This document shows, one piece after another, positions 45,246 through 55,152 of a stretch of 64,000 nucleotides of DNA (its first letter is position 1; each line of letters begins with the position of its first letter). The position numbers and the translations under genes are program-made. The notes beneath the pieces were generated by a model that saw only the letters and a program-made list of their open reading frames with translations, was not told where the DNA came from and did not search any database. The DNA is from Pseudomonas peli (GTDB lineage: Bacteria > Pseudomonadota > Gammaproteobacteria > Pseudomonadales > Pseudomonadaceae), in NCBI RefSeq assembly GCF_900099645.1, contig NZ_FMTL01000002.1:250334-314333 (forward strand). Reading direction: 5' to 3'.

Positions 45246-45773
45246 ATGGCTAAGAAAGAAGCAGCACCGGCACCGGCAAATGCCGAGGCGAAACCAGCCG
45301 GCAAAATGAAGCTGATCATTATCATCGTTATTGCGGTGTTGCTCGCTGTAGGCCTTTCTGTGGGGGGAACCTGGTTCTTTTTAAGTAAAAAGGACGCAGG
45401 GGCTGAAGAAGCCAAGGCAGAAGTCAGCGCCGAACCAGCAGTACCCGTCAAACAGGCCGCAATCTATGAAGAGCTGTCACCGGCCTTTGTCGTGAATTTC
45501 AACCACCAAGGCCGCGCCCGCTATATGCAGGTTAGTGTGGCGTTGATGACCCGTGATCAAGTGGCCCTGGATGCGCTCAAGGTGCATATGCCGGTGTTGC
45601 GTAACCGCCTGGTGATGCTGTTTTCCGGTCAGGATTTCGGTTCCTTGCTAACCCCGGTCGGTAAAGAAATGCTGCGCCAGCAAGCGACTGCCAGCGTGCA
45701 GGAGCTGGCTGAGAAAGAGACCGGCAAAGTCACGGTTGAGCAAGTGTTGTTCACCAACCTCGTGTTGCAGTAA
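45246..45773 (+). CDS. fliL: Flagellar basal-body-associated protein FliL
   Basis: This 175-residue protein has a charged Ala-rich N-terminus, one membrane segment near residues 24-46 (MKLIIIIVIAVLLAVGLSVG) and a periplasmic FliL domain with YMQVSVALMTRD. FliL supports stator function at the motor. It is the first gene behind the sigma-54 site and lies 13 bp before fliM. Confidence 0.95.
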   Translation: MAKKEAAPAPANAEAKPAGKMKLIIIIVIAVLLAVGLSVGGTWFFLSKKDAGAEEAKAEVSAEPAVPVKQAAIYEELSPAFVVNFNHQGRARYMQVSVALMTRDQVALDALKVHMPVLRNRLVMLFSGQDFGSLLTPVGKEMLRQQATASVQELAEKETGKVTVEQVLFTNLVLQ

Positions 45774-45786
45774 TCAGGAGCCATCT

Positions 45787-46758
45787 ATGGCTGTGCAAGA
45801 CCTGCTTTCCCAGGATGAGATCGATGCCCTGCTGCATGGTGTCGACGACGGCTTGGTTGAAACCGAGGACGAAGCCGAACCGGGAAGCGTCAAGCAATAT
45901 GACCTGACCAGTCAGGACCGCATTGTCCGTGGGCGTATGCCGACGCTTGAGATGATCAACGAGCGTTTTGCCCGCTATACCCGCATCAGCATGTTCAACC
46001 TGCTGCGCCGCTCCGCCGATGTGGCGGTGGGCGGTGTGCAGGTCATGAAATTTGGCGAATACGTGCACTCGCTGTACGTGCCGACCAGCCTCAACCTGGT
46101 GAAGATGAAGCCGTTGCGCGGCACCGGTCTGTTTATTCTCGACGCCAAGCTGGTGTTCAAGCTGGTCGACAACTTCTTTGGTGGCGATGGCCGACACGCC
46201 AAGATCGAAGGGCGTGAGTTCACCCCCACTGAGTTGCGTGTGGTGCGCATGGTGCTCGATCAGGCCTTTATTGACCTCAAGGAAGCCTGGCACGCGGTTA
46301 TGGATATCAACTTCGAGTACGTCAACTCGGAAGTGAATCCTGCGCTGGCCAACATCGTCAGTCCCAGTGAAGTGATCGTAGTCTCGACCTTCCATATTGA
46401 GTTGGATGGAGGTGGGGGTGACCTGCACATCACCATGCCGTATTCGATGATCGAACCGATCCGCGAGATGCTTGATGCAGGCTTCCAGTCCGATGTGGAC
46501 GATCAGGACGAGCGCTGGATCAAAGCGCTGCGCGAAGACATTCTTGGCGTCAGCGTGCCCCTGGGCGCGACTGTTGCCCGCCGCCAGCTCAAACTGCGCG
46601 ACATTCTGCATATGCAGCCCGGTGACGTGATCCCGGTGGAACTGCCGGAAAGCGTGGTGCTGTGCGCCAACGGTGTGCCCTCATTCAAGGTCAAGATGGG
46701 GGCGCACAAAGGCAAGCTGGCTTTGCAGGTGCTCGGCCCCATTGAGCGTAACCGCTAA
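45787..46758 (+). CDS. fliM: Flagellar motor switch protein FliM
   Basis: The ATG at 45787 gives 323 residues. The N-terminal CheY-binding motif LLSQDEIDALLHG is present, followed by the FliM middle domain (PTLEMINERFARYTRISMFN) and a C-terminal SpoA domain. FliM forms most of the C ring with FliG and FliN. Length is typical. Confidence 0.97.
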   Translation: MAVQDLLSQDEIDALLHGVDDGLVETEDEAEPGSVKQYDLTSQDRIVRGRMPTLEMINERFARYTRISMFNLLRRSADVAVGGVQVMKFGEYVHSLYVPTSLNLVKMKPLRGTGLFILDAKLVFKLVDNFFGGDGRHAKIEGREFTPTELRVVRMVLDQAFIDLKEAWHAVMDINFEYVNSEVNPALANIVSPSEVIVVSTFHIELDGGGGDLHITMPYSMIEPIREMLDAGFQSDVDDQDERWIKALREDILGVSVPLGATVARRQLKLRDILHMQPGDVIPVELPESVVLCANGVPSFKVKMGAHKGKLALQVLGPIERNR

Positions 46759-46790
46759 ATCCCCTATTCAACGCCAGCCGAGGAAAAACG

Positions 46791-47261
46791 ATGGCAGACG
46801 AAAACGAAAACGAAGCCAGCTCGCCCGAGGAGCAGGCACTCGCTGATGAGTGGGCGGCTGCATTGTCTGAAGCCGGCGATGCCGGGCAGGATGATATCGA
46901 CGCCATGCTTGCCGCCAGCGACCCTGCTCCATCAGCGCCGCGTGCGCCAATGGAAGAGTTCGACAGTGCGCCGAAGATGAACCTGCCGGTGAATCTGGAT
47001 GGGCCGAATTTGGATGTGATTCTGGATATTCCGGTGTCCATTTCCATGGAGGTCGGCAATACCGATATCACCATCCGTAACCTGCTGCAGCTCAACCAGG
47101 GCTCGGTGATCGAGTTGGATCGTCTGGCCGGTGAGCCGCTGGATGTGCTGGTCAACGGCACCCTGATCGCCCACGGCGAAGTGGTGGTGGTGAACGAGAA
47201 GTTCGGCATTCGCCTGACTGACGTGATCAGTCCAAGTGAACGCATCAAGAAGCTGCGCTAA
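46791..47261 (+). CDS. fliN: Flagellar motor switch protein FliN
   Basis: This 156-residue protein has an acidic N-terminal half typical of Pseudomonas FliN and a C-terminal SpoA domain (LDVILDIPVSISMEVGNTDI and HGEVVVVNEKFGIRLTDVIS). FliN completes the C ring and docks FliH. It lies 2 bp before fliO. Confidence 0.96.
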   Translation: MADENENEASSPEEQALADEWAAALSEAGDAGQDDIDAMLAASDPAPSAPRAPMEEFDSAPKMNLPVNLDGPNLDVILDIPVSISMEVGNTDITIRNLLQLNQGSVIELDRLAGEPLDVLVNGTLIAHGEVVVVNEKFGIRLTDVISPSERIKKLR

Positions 47262-47263
47262 CC

Positions 47264-47695
47264 ATGCTTAGAACCCTTGTGTTGGGCTTGCTGCTACCGG
47301 TTGCGGCCCTGGCTGCCGAACCGGCCGCGCAAGCGGCTGTACCCCTTGCTGGAACAGGTATGGGCGGGCAACTTGTGCAGCTGCTGCTGGGCCTGCTGTT
47401 GGTGATCGGTCTGATTTTTCTGCTGGCTTGGCTGATGCGCCGCGTGCAGCAAATCGTGCCGCGGGGTGGCCAGGTCATCAAAGTACTGGCCACCCAGGCG
47501 CTGGGGCCGCGTGATCGCCTGGTGCTGGTGCAGGTGGGTAACGAGCAGGTATTGCTGGGTCTGACCCCGGGCACCATCACGTCGTTGCATGTGCTGAAAG
47601 AACCGGTGCATATGCCGGATGTTGAACCTGCCTCGACCGAGTTTGCTCAGCGCCTGATGGAGCTGTTGGGTAAAGACCAGAAGGACAAGTCGTGA
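47264..47695 (+). CDS. fliO: Flagellar export apparatus protein FliO
   Basis: This 143-residue protein has an N-terminal signal-like segment, a membrane segment near residues 42-62 ([19 protein letters not shown]) and a cytoplasmic domain with [20 protein letters not shown]. FliO helps assemble the FliP ring. Its TGA stop shares one base with the fliP ATG. Confidence 0.92.
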   Translation: MLRTLVLGLLLPVAALAAEPAAQAAVPLAGTGMGGQLVQLLLGLLLVIGLIFLLAWLMRRVQQIVPRGGQVIKVLATQALGPRDRLVLVQVGNEQVLLGLTPGTITSLHVLKEPVHMPDVEPASTEFAQRLMELLGKDQKDKS

Positions 47696-48480
47696 TGCTG
47701 CGTTTGCTGCTGATACTGGTTTTTAGCCTGGGTGCGTCACTGGCATTCGCTGCCGATCCACCGACTGCCAGTACCTTGATTCAGTCGGGCAATAACCCGC
47801 TGTCGATCCCGGCCATCACCCTGAGTACCGACACGGCTGGTCAGCAGGAGTACTCGGTCAGCCTGCAAATCCTGCTGATCATGACTGCGCTGAGCTTTAT
47901 TCCAGCGTTTGTCATGCTGATGACCAGCTTTACCCGGATCATCATTGTCTTCTCGATTCTGCGTCAGGCCCTGGGGTTGCAGCAGACACCGTCTAACCAG
48001 ATCCTGGTTGGTATGGCGCTTTTTTTGACCATGTTTATCATGGCGCCGGTGTTCGATCAGATTAACCGCGAGGCACTGCAGCCCTACCTGAACGAGCAAC
48101 TGCCTGCGCAGGAAGCGATTCTCAAGGCCGAAGGGCCGATCAAGATTTTTATGCTGTCACAGACCCGTGAAAGCGATCTGGAATTGTTTGTGCGCCTGTC
48201 CAAACGCACGGATATCGCCAGTCCGGAAGAGGCGCCGCTGACCATTCTGGTGCCGGCGTTTGTCACGTCCGAGCTGAAAACCGCCTTCCAGATCGGCTTT
48301 ATGATCTTTATTCCGTTCCTGATCATCGACATGGTGGTGGCCAGTATCTTGATGGCGATGGGGATGATGATGCTCTCGCCGTTAATCATTTCTCTGCCGT
48401 TCAAAATCATGCTGTTTGTGTTGATTGATGGCTGGGCGCTGATCATGGGCACCCTGGCTGCCAGCTTTGGAGGCACTTAG
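47695..48480 (+). CDS. fliP: Flagellar export gate protein FliP
   Basis: The ATG at 47695 gives 261 residues; a GTG at 47692 would add one. A signal peptide ([19 protein letters not shown]) and four membrane segments are present, with signatures [20 protein letters not shown] and [20 protein letters not shown]. FliP forms the export gate with FliQ and FliR. It lies 2 bp before fliQ. Confidence 0.96.
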   Translation: MLRLLLILVFSLGASLAFAADPPTASTLIQSGNNPLSIPAITLSTDTAGQQEYSVSLQILLIMTALSFIPAFVMLMTSFTRIIIVFSILRQALGLQQTPSNQILVGMALFLTMFIMAPVFDQINREALQPYLNEQLPAQEAILKAEGPIKIFMLSQTRESDLELFVRLSKRTDIASPEEAPLTILVPAFVTSELKTAFQIGFMIFIPFLIIDMVVASILMAMGMMMLSPLIISLPFKIMLFVLIDGWALIMGTLAASFGGT

Positions 48481-48482
48481 CC

Positions 48483-48752
48483 ATGACCCCTGAGGTGGCT
48501 GTCGATCTGGTGCGCGATGCCTTGTGGCTTACGGCCATGATTGTGGGGATTCTCGTAGTTCCCAGCCTGATTGTTGGCTTGTTAGTGGCGATGTTTCAGG
48601 CGGCGACTCAAATCAACGAGCAGACCTTGAGTTTTTTGCCCAGGCTGTTGGTGATCCTGCTCGTGCTGATTTTTGCGGGCCCCTGGCTGGTGCGTGAGCT
48701 GATGGAGTACACCGAGAACCTGATCATGAACATTCCGATGCTGATCGGCTGA
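48483..48752 (+). CDS. fliQ: Flagellar export gate protein FliQ
   Basis: This 89-residue protein has two membrane segments and the FliQ signature PSLIVGLLVAMFQAATQINE. It is part of the FliPQR gate. It is 1 bp from fliR. Confidence 0.96.
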   Translation: MTPEVAVDLVRDALWLTAMIVGILVVPSLIVGLLVAMFQAATQINEQTLSFLPRLLVILLVLIFAGPWLVRELMEYTENLIMNIPMLIG

Positions 48753-48753
48753 C

Positions 48754-49530
48754 ATGCTCGAGCTAAGCAACGAGCAGATCGGTGCGTGGGTGGGCAGCTT
48801 TCTGCTGCCGCTGTTTCGCATTTCAGCCCTGCTGATGTTTATGCCGATCATTGGTACCCAGCTGGTTTCGGCGCGGGTACGCCTGTACCTGGCCCTGGCT
48901 ATCTGTGTCGTGATTATGCCGACCTTGCCACCGATGCCAGTGATTGATGCCATTAACCTGCAAGCCTTTATCTGGATTGCCCAGGAAATCCTGATTGGCC
49001 TGATGTTCGGGTTTGTCCTGCAACTGTTCTTTCAGGTGTTTGTCATTGCCGGTCAGATTGTGGCCATCCAGATGGGCCTTGGCTTTGCCTCAATGATTGA
49101 CCCGGCCAATGGGATCTCGGTGCCAGTGATCGGTCAGGTGTTCATGATCTTGGTGACCTTGCTGTTTCTCGCCATGAACGCCCACCTGGTGGTGTTTGAA
49201 GTGCTGGCTGAGAGCTTCTTCACCCTGCCAGTAGGCGGTGGTTTTCTGGTGGAAAACTACTGGGAAATTGCCAACAAACTAGGCTGGGTATTGGGGGCGG
49301 CTCTGCTTCTGGTATTGCCGGCTATTACCGCGTTGTTGGTAATCAACCTGGCATTCGGGGTAATGACCCGCGCCGCGCCGCAGCTGAATATCTTCTCCAT
49401 TGGTTTCCCACTGACCCTGGTGTTGGGCATGGTCATCGTATGGATTGGCATGGCCGATATCCTCGCGCAGTACCAGGTATTTGCCACTGAGGCGTTGCAG
49501 TTTCTTCGTGAAATGGCGGGGGCGAGTTAA
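48754..49530 (+). CDS. fliR: Flagellar export gate protein FliR
   Basis: This 258-residue protein has about six membrane segments with the FliR/SpaR signature (VFVIAGQIVAIQMGLGFASM followed by DPANGISVPVIGQ). FliR completes the FliPQR export gate. It is 3 bp before flhB. Confidence 0.95.
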   Translation: MLELSNEQIGAWVGSFLLPLFRISALLMFMPIIGTQLVSARVRLYLALAICVVIMPTLPPMPVIDAINLQAFIWIAQEILIGLMFGFVLQLFFQVFVIAGQIVAIQMGLGFASMIDPANGISVPVIGQVFMILVTLLFLAMNAHLVVFEVLAESFFTLPVGGGFLVENYWEIANKLGWVLGAALLLVLPAITALLVINLAFGVMTRAAPQLNIFSIGFPLTLVLGMVIVWIGMADILAQYQVFATEALQFLREMAGAS

Positions 49531-49533
49531 GCC

Positions 49534-50670
49534 ATGGCCGAATCCGAGAGCGGTGCCGATAAAAGCGAGGAACCCACGGAGAAACGCCTACGCGAATCCC
49601 GTGAAAAGGGGCAGATTGCCCGTTCAAAAGAACTCAATACCCTGGCGGTAACCCTCGGCGGTTTTGGTGGCATGCTCGCGTTTGGCGGCAGCATGGCTAA
49701 CGCCATGCTCGACATCATGCGGGGTAATTTCTCGCTGACCCGCGAGGTGATCATGGATGAGCGCAGCATGTCGCTGTGGCTGGCAGCCTCTGGGCAGATC
49801 GCGCTGGAAGCGCTGTTCCCGCTGTTCGTGTTGTTGTTGATTGTGTCTATTGTGGGGCCGATTTCTCTCGGTGGCTGGCTGTTCTCGGCCGAAGCCATGG
49901 CGCCCAAACTCAGTCGCATGAACCCTCTGGCAGGGCTCAAACGCATGTTTTCGACCGATGCCTTGGTTGAGCTGCTCAAGGCGTTGGCCAAGTTCACCCT
50001 GATTCTGTTGGTGGGCGTAGCGGTGCTTTCGGCCTGGCAAGAAGACCTGCTGGCGATCGTCCATGAGCCGATTGAAGCGGCCATCCTGCACTCCGCCACG
50101 GTGGTGGGCTGGAGTGCATTGTGGATGTCCTGTGGGCTGATTCTGATTGCCGCCGTGGATGTGCCGTTTCAGCTCTGGAGCAGTAAGCAGAAGCTGATGA
50201 TGACCAAGCAGGAAGTGCGCGACGAGTACAAGGACAGCGAGGGTAAGCCCGAGGTCAAGCAGCGTATTCGCCAGTTGCAGCGTGAAATGGCCGAGCGACG
50301 CATGATGCAGTCGGTGCCCGACGCTGATGTTGTCATTACCAACCCGACGCACTTTGCCGTGGCTTTGAAGTACGACCCGGCCAAAGGCAGTGCGCCGGTG
50401 CTGCTGGCCAAGGGCGGTGACTTCACCGCATTGAAGATTCGCGAAATCGCCAACGAGCACAAGGTCATGGTGCTTGAGTCACCAGCCTTGGCGCGGGCGG
50501 TGTTCTATTCCACTGAGCTGGATCAGGAAATCCCGGCCGGCCTGTACCTGGCCATCGCTCAGGTCCTGGCGTACGTCTACCAGCTGCGTCAGTACCAGGC
50601 GGGCAAGGGCAAACGTCCCGGCCCGCTGCCGGATGTGCCCATCCCTCCAGATTTACGCCGCGACGAGTGA
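49534..50670 (+). CDS. flhB: Flagellar export switch protein FlhB
   Basis: This 378-residue protein starts with a charged N-terminus (SEEPTEKRLRESREKGQIAR) and four membrane segments. The cytoplasmic domain carries the autocleavage site in VVITNPTHFAVALKYD. FlhB changes export specificity from hook to filament on the FliK signal. It is the last gene of the fliL operon before the flhA promoter. Confidence 0.97.
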   Translation: MAESESGADKSEEPTEKRLRESREKGQIARSKELNTLAVTLGGFGGMLAFGGSMANAMLDIMRGNFSLTREVIMDERSMSLWLAASGQIALEALFPLFVLLLIVSIVGPISLGGWLFSAEAMAPKLSRMNPLAGLKRMFSTDALVELLKALAKFTLILLVGVAVLSAWQEDLLAIVHEPIEAAILHSATVVGWSALWMSCGLILIAAVDVPFQLWSSKQKLMMTKQEVRDEYKDSEGKPEVKQRIRQLQREMAERRMMQSVPDADVVITNPTHFAVALKYDPAKGSAPVLLAKGGDFTALKIREIANEHKVMVLESPALARAVFYSTELDQEIPAGLYLAIAQVLAYVYQLRQYQAGKGKRPGPLPDVPIPPDLRRDE

Positions 50671-50724
50671 TTTCATCTGCTGTTACAGCGTGTCCAGGTT
50701 TGTTTTGTTGCAACCTGAAGAAGT

Positions 50725-50740
50725 TGGACAGCTTCTTGCA
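50725..50740 (+). promoter_or_regulatory. Sigma-54 promoter of flhA
   Basis: TTGGACAGCTTCTTGCA (from 50724) has GG at 50726-50727 and GC at 50738-50739, exactly 10 nt apart, about 60 bp before the flhA start. It should drive flhA-flhF-fleN-fliA, as in P. aeruginosa. Confidence 0.82.
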
Positions 50741-50797
50741 AAACCCTCCCCAAAGGCGCGCTCAGCGTCAAAAGATTGAATTGGCTGGGGTAGGGAT

Positions 50798-52927
50798 GTG
50801 GCAATAAATCGCTCGCAAGTGCTCAATGATGCGCGCAGTAACCTCTCGGGGTTGAAGCAGGGCAATCTGGGCATCCCGCTGTTGCTGCTGGTCATGCTCG
50901 GCATGGTCATGTTGCCCATCCCGCCTTTCCTGCTGGATGTGCTGTTCACCTTCAGTATTGCCCTGTCGATCGTCGTCCTGCTGGTGGCGATCTATGCGTT
51001 GCGCCCACTGGATTTCGCCGTTTTCCCGACCATTTTGCTGGCGGCGACCTTGCTGCGTCTGGCGCTTAACGTCGCCTCCACCCGGGTGGTGCTGTTGCAT
51101 GGTCAGGATGGCCACGACGCTGCGGGTAAGGTGATCCAGGCTTTCGGTGAGGTGGTGATCGGCGGTAACTACGTGGTCGGTATCGTGGTGTTCGCGATCC
51201 TGATGATCATCAACTTCGTGGTGGTCACCAAAGGTGCCGGACGTATCTCCGAGGTCAGTGCGCGTTTCACCTTGGACGCCATGCCGGGCAAGCAGATGGC
51301 CATCGACGCGGACCTGAATGCCGGGTTGATCGACCAGGCGGAGGCCAAGAAGCGTCGCAGCGAAGTGTCCCAGGAAGCCGACTTCTACGGCTCCATGGAC
51401 GGTGCCAGCAAGTTTGTGCGCGGCGATGCGATTGCCGGCCTGCTGATTCTGTTTATCAACCTGATTGGCGGCATCGCCATCGGTATCCTCCAGCATGATT
51501 TGAGCTTTGCCGACGCCGGCCGTATCTACACCTTGCTGACCATTGGTGACGGTCTGGTGGCGCAGATTCCATCGCTGCTGCTGTCGACTGCAGCGGCGAT
51601 CATGGTGACCCGCGTTTCCAGCTCGGAAGACATGGGCGCTCAAGTCAATCGGCAGATGTTCGCCTCGCCGCGGGCGCTGGCGGTGACGGCTGCGGTGATG
51701 ATCGCCATGGGCTTGGTGCCCGGTATGCCGCATTTCTCTTTTATCAGCCTGGGTCTGGTGGCTGCGGGTGCCGCGTACTGGATTGCCAACAAACAGCGTA
51801 CAACCAAGGAAAACGAGATCAAGGAAGTGCAGCGCCAACAGGAATTGCTGCCGGCGCAGAAGGCTCAAGAGGTCAAGGAGCTGGGCTGGGACGACGTAAC
51901 ACCGGTGGATATGGTCGGCTTGGAAGTGGGTTATCGGCTGATTCCGTTGGTTGACCGTAACCAGGGTGGCCAGCTGCTGGCGCGGATCAAGGGCGTGCGT
52001 AAGAAACTCTCACAGGAAATGGGCTTTCTGATGCCCTCGGTGCATATCCGCGACAACCTGGACCTGCAGCCCAATGCCTATCGCCTGACGCTAATGGGGG
52101 TGAGCGTAGCCGAGGCCGAGGTGTACCCGGATCGTGAGCTGGCGATCAACCCCGGCCAGGTGTTCGGTCCGCTCAATGGCATCGCCGCCAAGGATCCGGC
52201 ATTCGGTCTGGAGGCGGTGTGGATCGACCCGAGTCAGCGCGATCAGGCGCAGTCGCTTGGCTACACCGTGGTGGACGCCAGTACCGTAGTGGCGACCCAC
52301 CTTAACCAGGTCCTGCACAAACATGCCCACGAGCTGCTGGGTCATGAGGAAGTGCAACAGTTGATGCAGCTCTTGGCCAAGAGCTCGCCGAAGCTCGCTG
52401 AAGAGCTGGTGCCAGGGATGATTTCCCTGTCAACCCTGCTCAAGGTGCTGCAGAGCCTGCTGCAGGAACAGGTGCCGGTACGCGATATCCGCACCATCGC
52501 CGAGGCCATCGCCAACGTCGCGGTGAAGAGTCAAGATCCCGCCGCGATGGTGGCGGCGGTACGCGTCGCGTTGGCCCGCGCAATCGTGCAAAGCATTGTG
52601 GGACTAGAGCTGGAGCTGCCTGTGATCACGCTGGAGCCCAGGTTGGAACAGATATTGCTCAACAGTATCCAGAAAGCCGGTCAAGGCTCCGAGGAGGGCA
52701 TCCTCCTGGAACCTGGAATGGCTGAGAAGCTGCAGCGTTCCCTGGTGGAAGCGGCGCAGCGCCAGGAAATGCTCGGCAAGCCAGTGATTCTGCTGGTAGC
52801 CGGTCCGGTCCGGGCGATGCTCTCGCGATTCGCGCGGCTGGCGGTTCCGAGTATCCATGTACTGGCATACCAGGAAATTCCGGATAACAAGCAGGTCACC
52901 ATCGTTGCGACGGTGGGGCAGAACTAA
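50798..52927 (+). CDS. flhA: Flagellar export component FlhA
   Basis: A GTG start (MAINRSQVLNDARSNLSGLK) after GGGGTAGGG gives 709 residues. The N-terminal half has about eight membrane segments with the FHIPEP-type region (RPLDFAVFPTILLAATLLRL, then ALNVASTRVVL, with AGRISEVSARFTLDAMPGKQ further on). The C-terminal half is the large cytoplasmic ring domain. FlhA energises export and docks chaperones. Confidence 0.97.
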   Translation: MAINRSQVLNDARSNLSGLKQGNLGIPLLLLVMLGMVMLPIPPFLLDVLFTFSIALSIVVLLVAIYALRPLDFAVFPTILLAATLLRLALNVASTRVVLLHGQDGHDAAGKVIQAFGEVVIGGNYVVGIVVFAILMIINFVVVTKGAGRISEVSARFTLDAMPGKQMAIDADLNAGLIDQAEAKKRRSEVSQEADFYGSMDGASKFVRGDAIAGLLILFINLIGGIAIGILQHDLSFADAGRIYTLLTIGDGLVAQIPSLLLSTAAAIMVTRVSSSEDMGAQVNRQMFASPRALAVTAAVMIAMGLVPGMPHFSFISLGLVAAGAAYWIANKQRTTKENEIKEVQRQQELLPAQKAQEVKELGWDDVTPVDMVGLEVGYRLIPLVDRNQGGQLLARIKGVRKKLSQEMGFLMPSVHIRDNLDLQPNAYRLTLMGVSVAEAEVYPDRELAINPGQVFGPLNGIAAKDPAFGLEAVWIDPSQRDQAQSLGYTVVDASTVVATHLNQVLHKHAHELLGHEEVQQLMQLLAKSSPKLAEELVPGMISLSTLLKVLQSLLQEQVPVRDIRTIAEAIANVAVKSQDPAAMVAAVRVALARAIVQSIVGLELELPVITLEPRLEQILLNSIQKAGQGSEEGILLEPGMAEKLQRSLVEAAQRQEMLGKPVILLVAGPVRAMLSRFARLAVPSIHVLAYQEIPDNKQVTIVATVGQN

Positions 52928-52942
52928 CCGAGGTTACAGGCC

Positions 52943-54244
52943 ATGCAGGTCAAACGCTTTTTCGCCGCCGATATGCGTACCGCCATGAAATTGGTGCGTG
53001 ATGAGCTGGGTGCCGATGCCTCGATCATTGGCAATCGCCGGGTAGCCGGTGGTGTCGAATTGACCGCCGCGCTGGATTATCAGGTGCCAGCCGCACCGGC
53101 GCGTCAGCCCAACCCTGCGTTGGAAGCCGAGCTGCGCAAGACTCAGGCGAAAATTGCCACGGCCCAGGCCGAGCTGACCACCCGTACTCAGGTCGATGCC
53201 GGCAAAGACCGCCAGCTGTTTGGCGCTGCTGACAGCCTGCCTGCTGACAGCTTGGCGGCTGTGATGCGCAAATCGCAGGCAGCGCCAGCTGCGGCAACCG
53301 ATCAGCGCGCCCTGGATGCCATGCGTTTCGAACTGCATGGCCTGCGTGAGCTGATTGAAGTGCAGCTGGGCTCGATTGCCTGGGGGCAGTTGCAGAACCG
53401 TCGCCCGCAGCAAGCCAATTTGTGGCGTCGCCTGCAGCGCATGGGCTTGTCGGCCGAATTGTCGAAAGCGCTACTGGAACGTGTGAATACGGTGACTGAA
53501 CCTCGCCAGGCCTGGCGCATGGTGCTGGCGCACCTGGCTCACGCAATCAAAACGCCGAAGCAGGAACCGATGGAAGAGGGCGGCGTAATCGCCTTGGTAG
53601 GCCCTGCTGGCATGGGCAAAACCACTACTCTGGCCAAGCTGGCCGCGCGTTACGTGCTCAAGTACGGCGCCCAGCATATTGCCCTGGTCAGCCTGGACAG
53701 CTACCGCATTGGTGCTCAGGAGCAGCTCAAGACCTTGGGGCGTATTCTCAATGTCCCGGTAACGCTGGTTGACCCTGGTCAATCGTTGACTCAAGCCTTG
53801 GCTCCGCTGGCGCGCAAGCGGGTGGTGCTGATTGACACTGCCGGCCTGCCCGCCAATGACCCAGCCCTGCGCATGCAGCTGGAAACGCTGGCAAGCCGTG
53901 GTGTCAACGCAAAAAATTATCTGGTCATGGCCGCTACCAGCCAGGGCCAAGTGCTGAAAGCCGCCTACCATAGTTATAAGCGTTGCGGCTTGTCTGGCTG
54001 CATTCTGACAAAAGCGGATGAGGCCACCAGCCTGGGTGAGGTTTTAGGACTGGCTATTAGCCAGCGTCTACCGGTAGCCTATCTCGCTGATGGGCCACGC
54101 ATTCCCGATGATCTGCAGATTCCACGCAGTCATCAATTGGTTAGCCGGGCCGTAGGGCTGCAGGCAACCCAGGATCCAAGCGAAGATACGATGGCGGAGA
54201 TGTTTGCCGGGCTTTACCAGCAACCCGCACGACGCGTCAGTTAA
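52943..54244 (+). CDS. flhF: Signal-recognition-type GTPase FlhF
   Basis: This 433-residue protein has a basic N-terminus (MQVKRFFAADMRTAMKLVRD), a variable linker and an SRP-type GTPase NG domain from about 190. Motifs are VGPAGMGKTTTLAKLAARYV, LDSYRIGAQEQL and IDTAGLPANDP. FlhF sets the polar location of the flagellum and is paired with FleN. It lies 15 bp after flhA. Confidence 0.96.
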   Translation: MQVKRFFAADMRTAMKLVRDELGADASIIGNRRVAGGVELTAALDYQVPAAPARQPNPALEAELRKTQAKIATAQAELTTRTQVDAGKDRQLFGAADSLPADSLAAVMRKSQAAPAAATDQRALDAMRFELHGLRELIEVQLGSIAWGQLQNRRPQQANLWRRLQRMGLSAELSKALLERVNTVTEPRQAWRMVLAHLAHAIKTPKQEPMEEGGVIALVGPAGMGKTTTLAKLAARYVLKYGAQHIALVSLDSYRIGAQEQLKTLGRILNVPVTLVDPGQSLTQALAPLARKRVVLIDTAGLPANDPALRMQLETLASRGVNAKNYLVMAATSQGQVLKAAYHSYKRCGLSGCILTKADEATSLGEVLGLAISQRLPVAYLADGPRIPDDLQIPRSHQLVSRAVGLQATQDPSEDTMAEMFAGLYQQPARRVS

Positions 54245-54321
54245 GCGTCCTGCTGTTGGCAATGAACCGCGCTTAGCCAGCCAAGTGGCTCCAGTCGAAG
54301 TTAGACAAGGTGTGTAGAAAT

Positions 54322-55152
54322 ATGGGTATGCATCCCGTACAGGTGATTGCGGTGACCGGCGGCAAAGGTGGCGTCGGTAAGACCAACGTCTCGGTGAACC
54401 TGGCGTTGGCCCTGGCTGATCTCGGCCGTCGGGTGATGCTGATGGACGCCGACCTTGGCTTGGCTAACGTCGACGTTTTGTTGGGCCTCAGCGCCAAACG
54501 CACCCTGGAAGACGTCATCAGTGGCGAGTGCGAGCTGCGCGATGTGTTGCTGCAGGGCCCTGGCGGCATTCGTATCGTGCCGGCAGCCTCGGGTATTCAG
54601 AGCATGGTGCAGCTGTCACCCATGCAACATGCGGGGCTGATCCAGGCGTTTAGCGATATCAGTGACAACCTCGACGTGTTGATCATCGACACTGCCGCGG
54701 GTATCGGTGACGGTGTCGTGAGCTTCGTGCGCGCGGCCCAGGAAGTGCTGGTGGTAGTGTGTGATGAGCCGACCTCGATTACCGATGCCTACGCGCTGAT
54801 AAAACTGCTTAATCGCGATCACGGCATGAATCGTTTCCGGGTATTGGCCAATATGGCCCACAGCCCGCAGGAAGGTCGCAACCTCTTTGCTAAGCTGACT
54901 AAAGTGACTGATCGTTTCCTTGATGTTGCCCTGCAGTATGTAGGCGCGGTGCCATACGACGAGTCAGTGCGCAAGGCCGTGCAGAAGCAGCGTGCGGTCT
55001 ACGAAGCCTTTCCGCGTTCGAAGTGTGCGCTGGCGTTCAAGGCGATAGCCCAGAAAGTTGACGCCTGGCCGTTACCGGCCAATCCGCGTGGCCATTTGGA
55101 GTTTTTCGTTGAGCGTCTGGTGCAGCAACCGATCGCGGACACGGCTATATGA
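54322..55152 (+). CDS. fleN: Flagellar number regulator FleN (FlhG)
   Basis: The ATG at 54322 (MGMHPVQVIAVTGGKGGVGK) gives 276 residues; another ATG lies two codons on. The deviant Walker A GGKGGVGKTN and later DADLGLANVDVLLGL and IDTAAGIGDGVVSF mark a MinD/ParA-type ATPase. FleN antagonises FleQ and limits flagellar number. It overlaps fliA by 4 bp. Confidence 0.96.
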   Translation: MGMHPVQVIAVTGGKGGVGKTNVSVNLALALADLGRRVMLMDADLGLANVDVLLGLSAKRTLEDVISGECELRDVLLQGPGGIRIVPAASGIQSMVQLSPMQHAGLIQAFSDISDNLDVLIIDTAAGIGDGVVSFVRAAQEVLVVVCDEPTSITDAYALIKLLNRDHGMNRFRVLANMAHSPQEGRNLFAKLTKVTDRFLDVALQYVGAVPYDESVRKAVQKQRAVYEAFPRSKCALAFKAIAQKVDAWPLPANPRGHLEFFVERLVQQPIADTAI

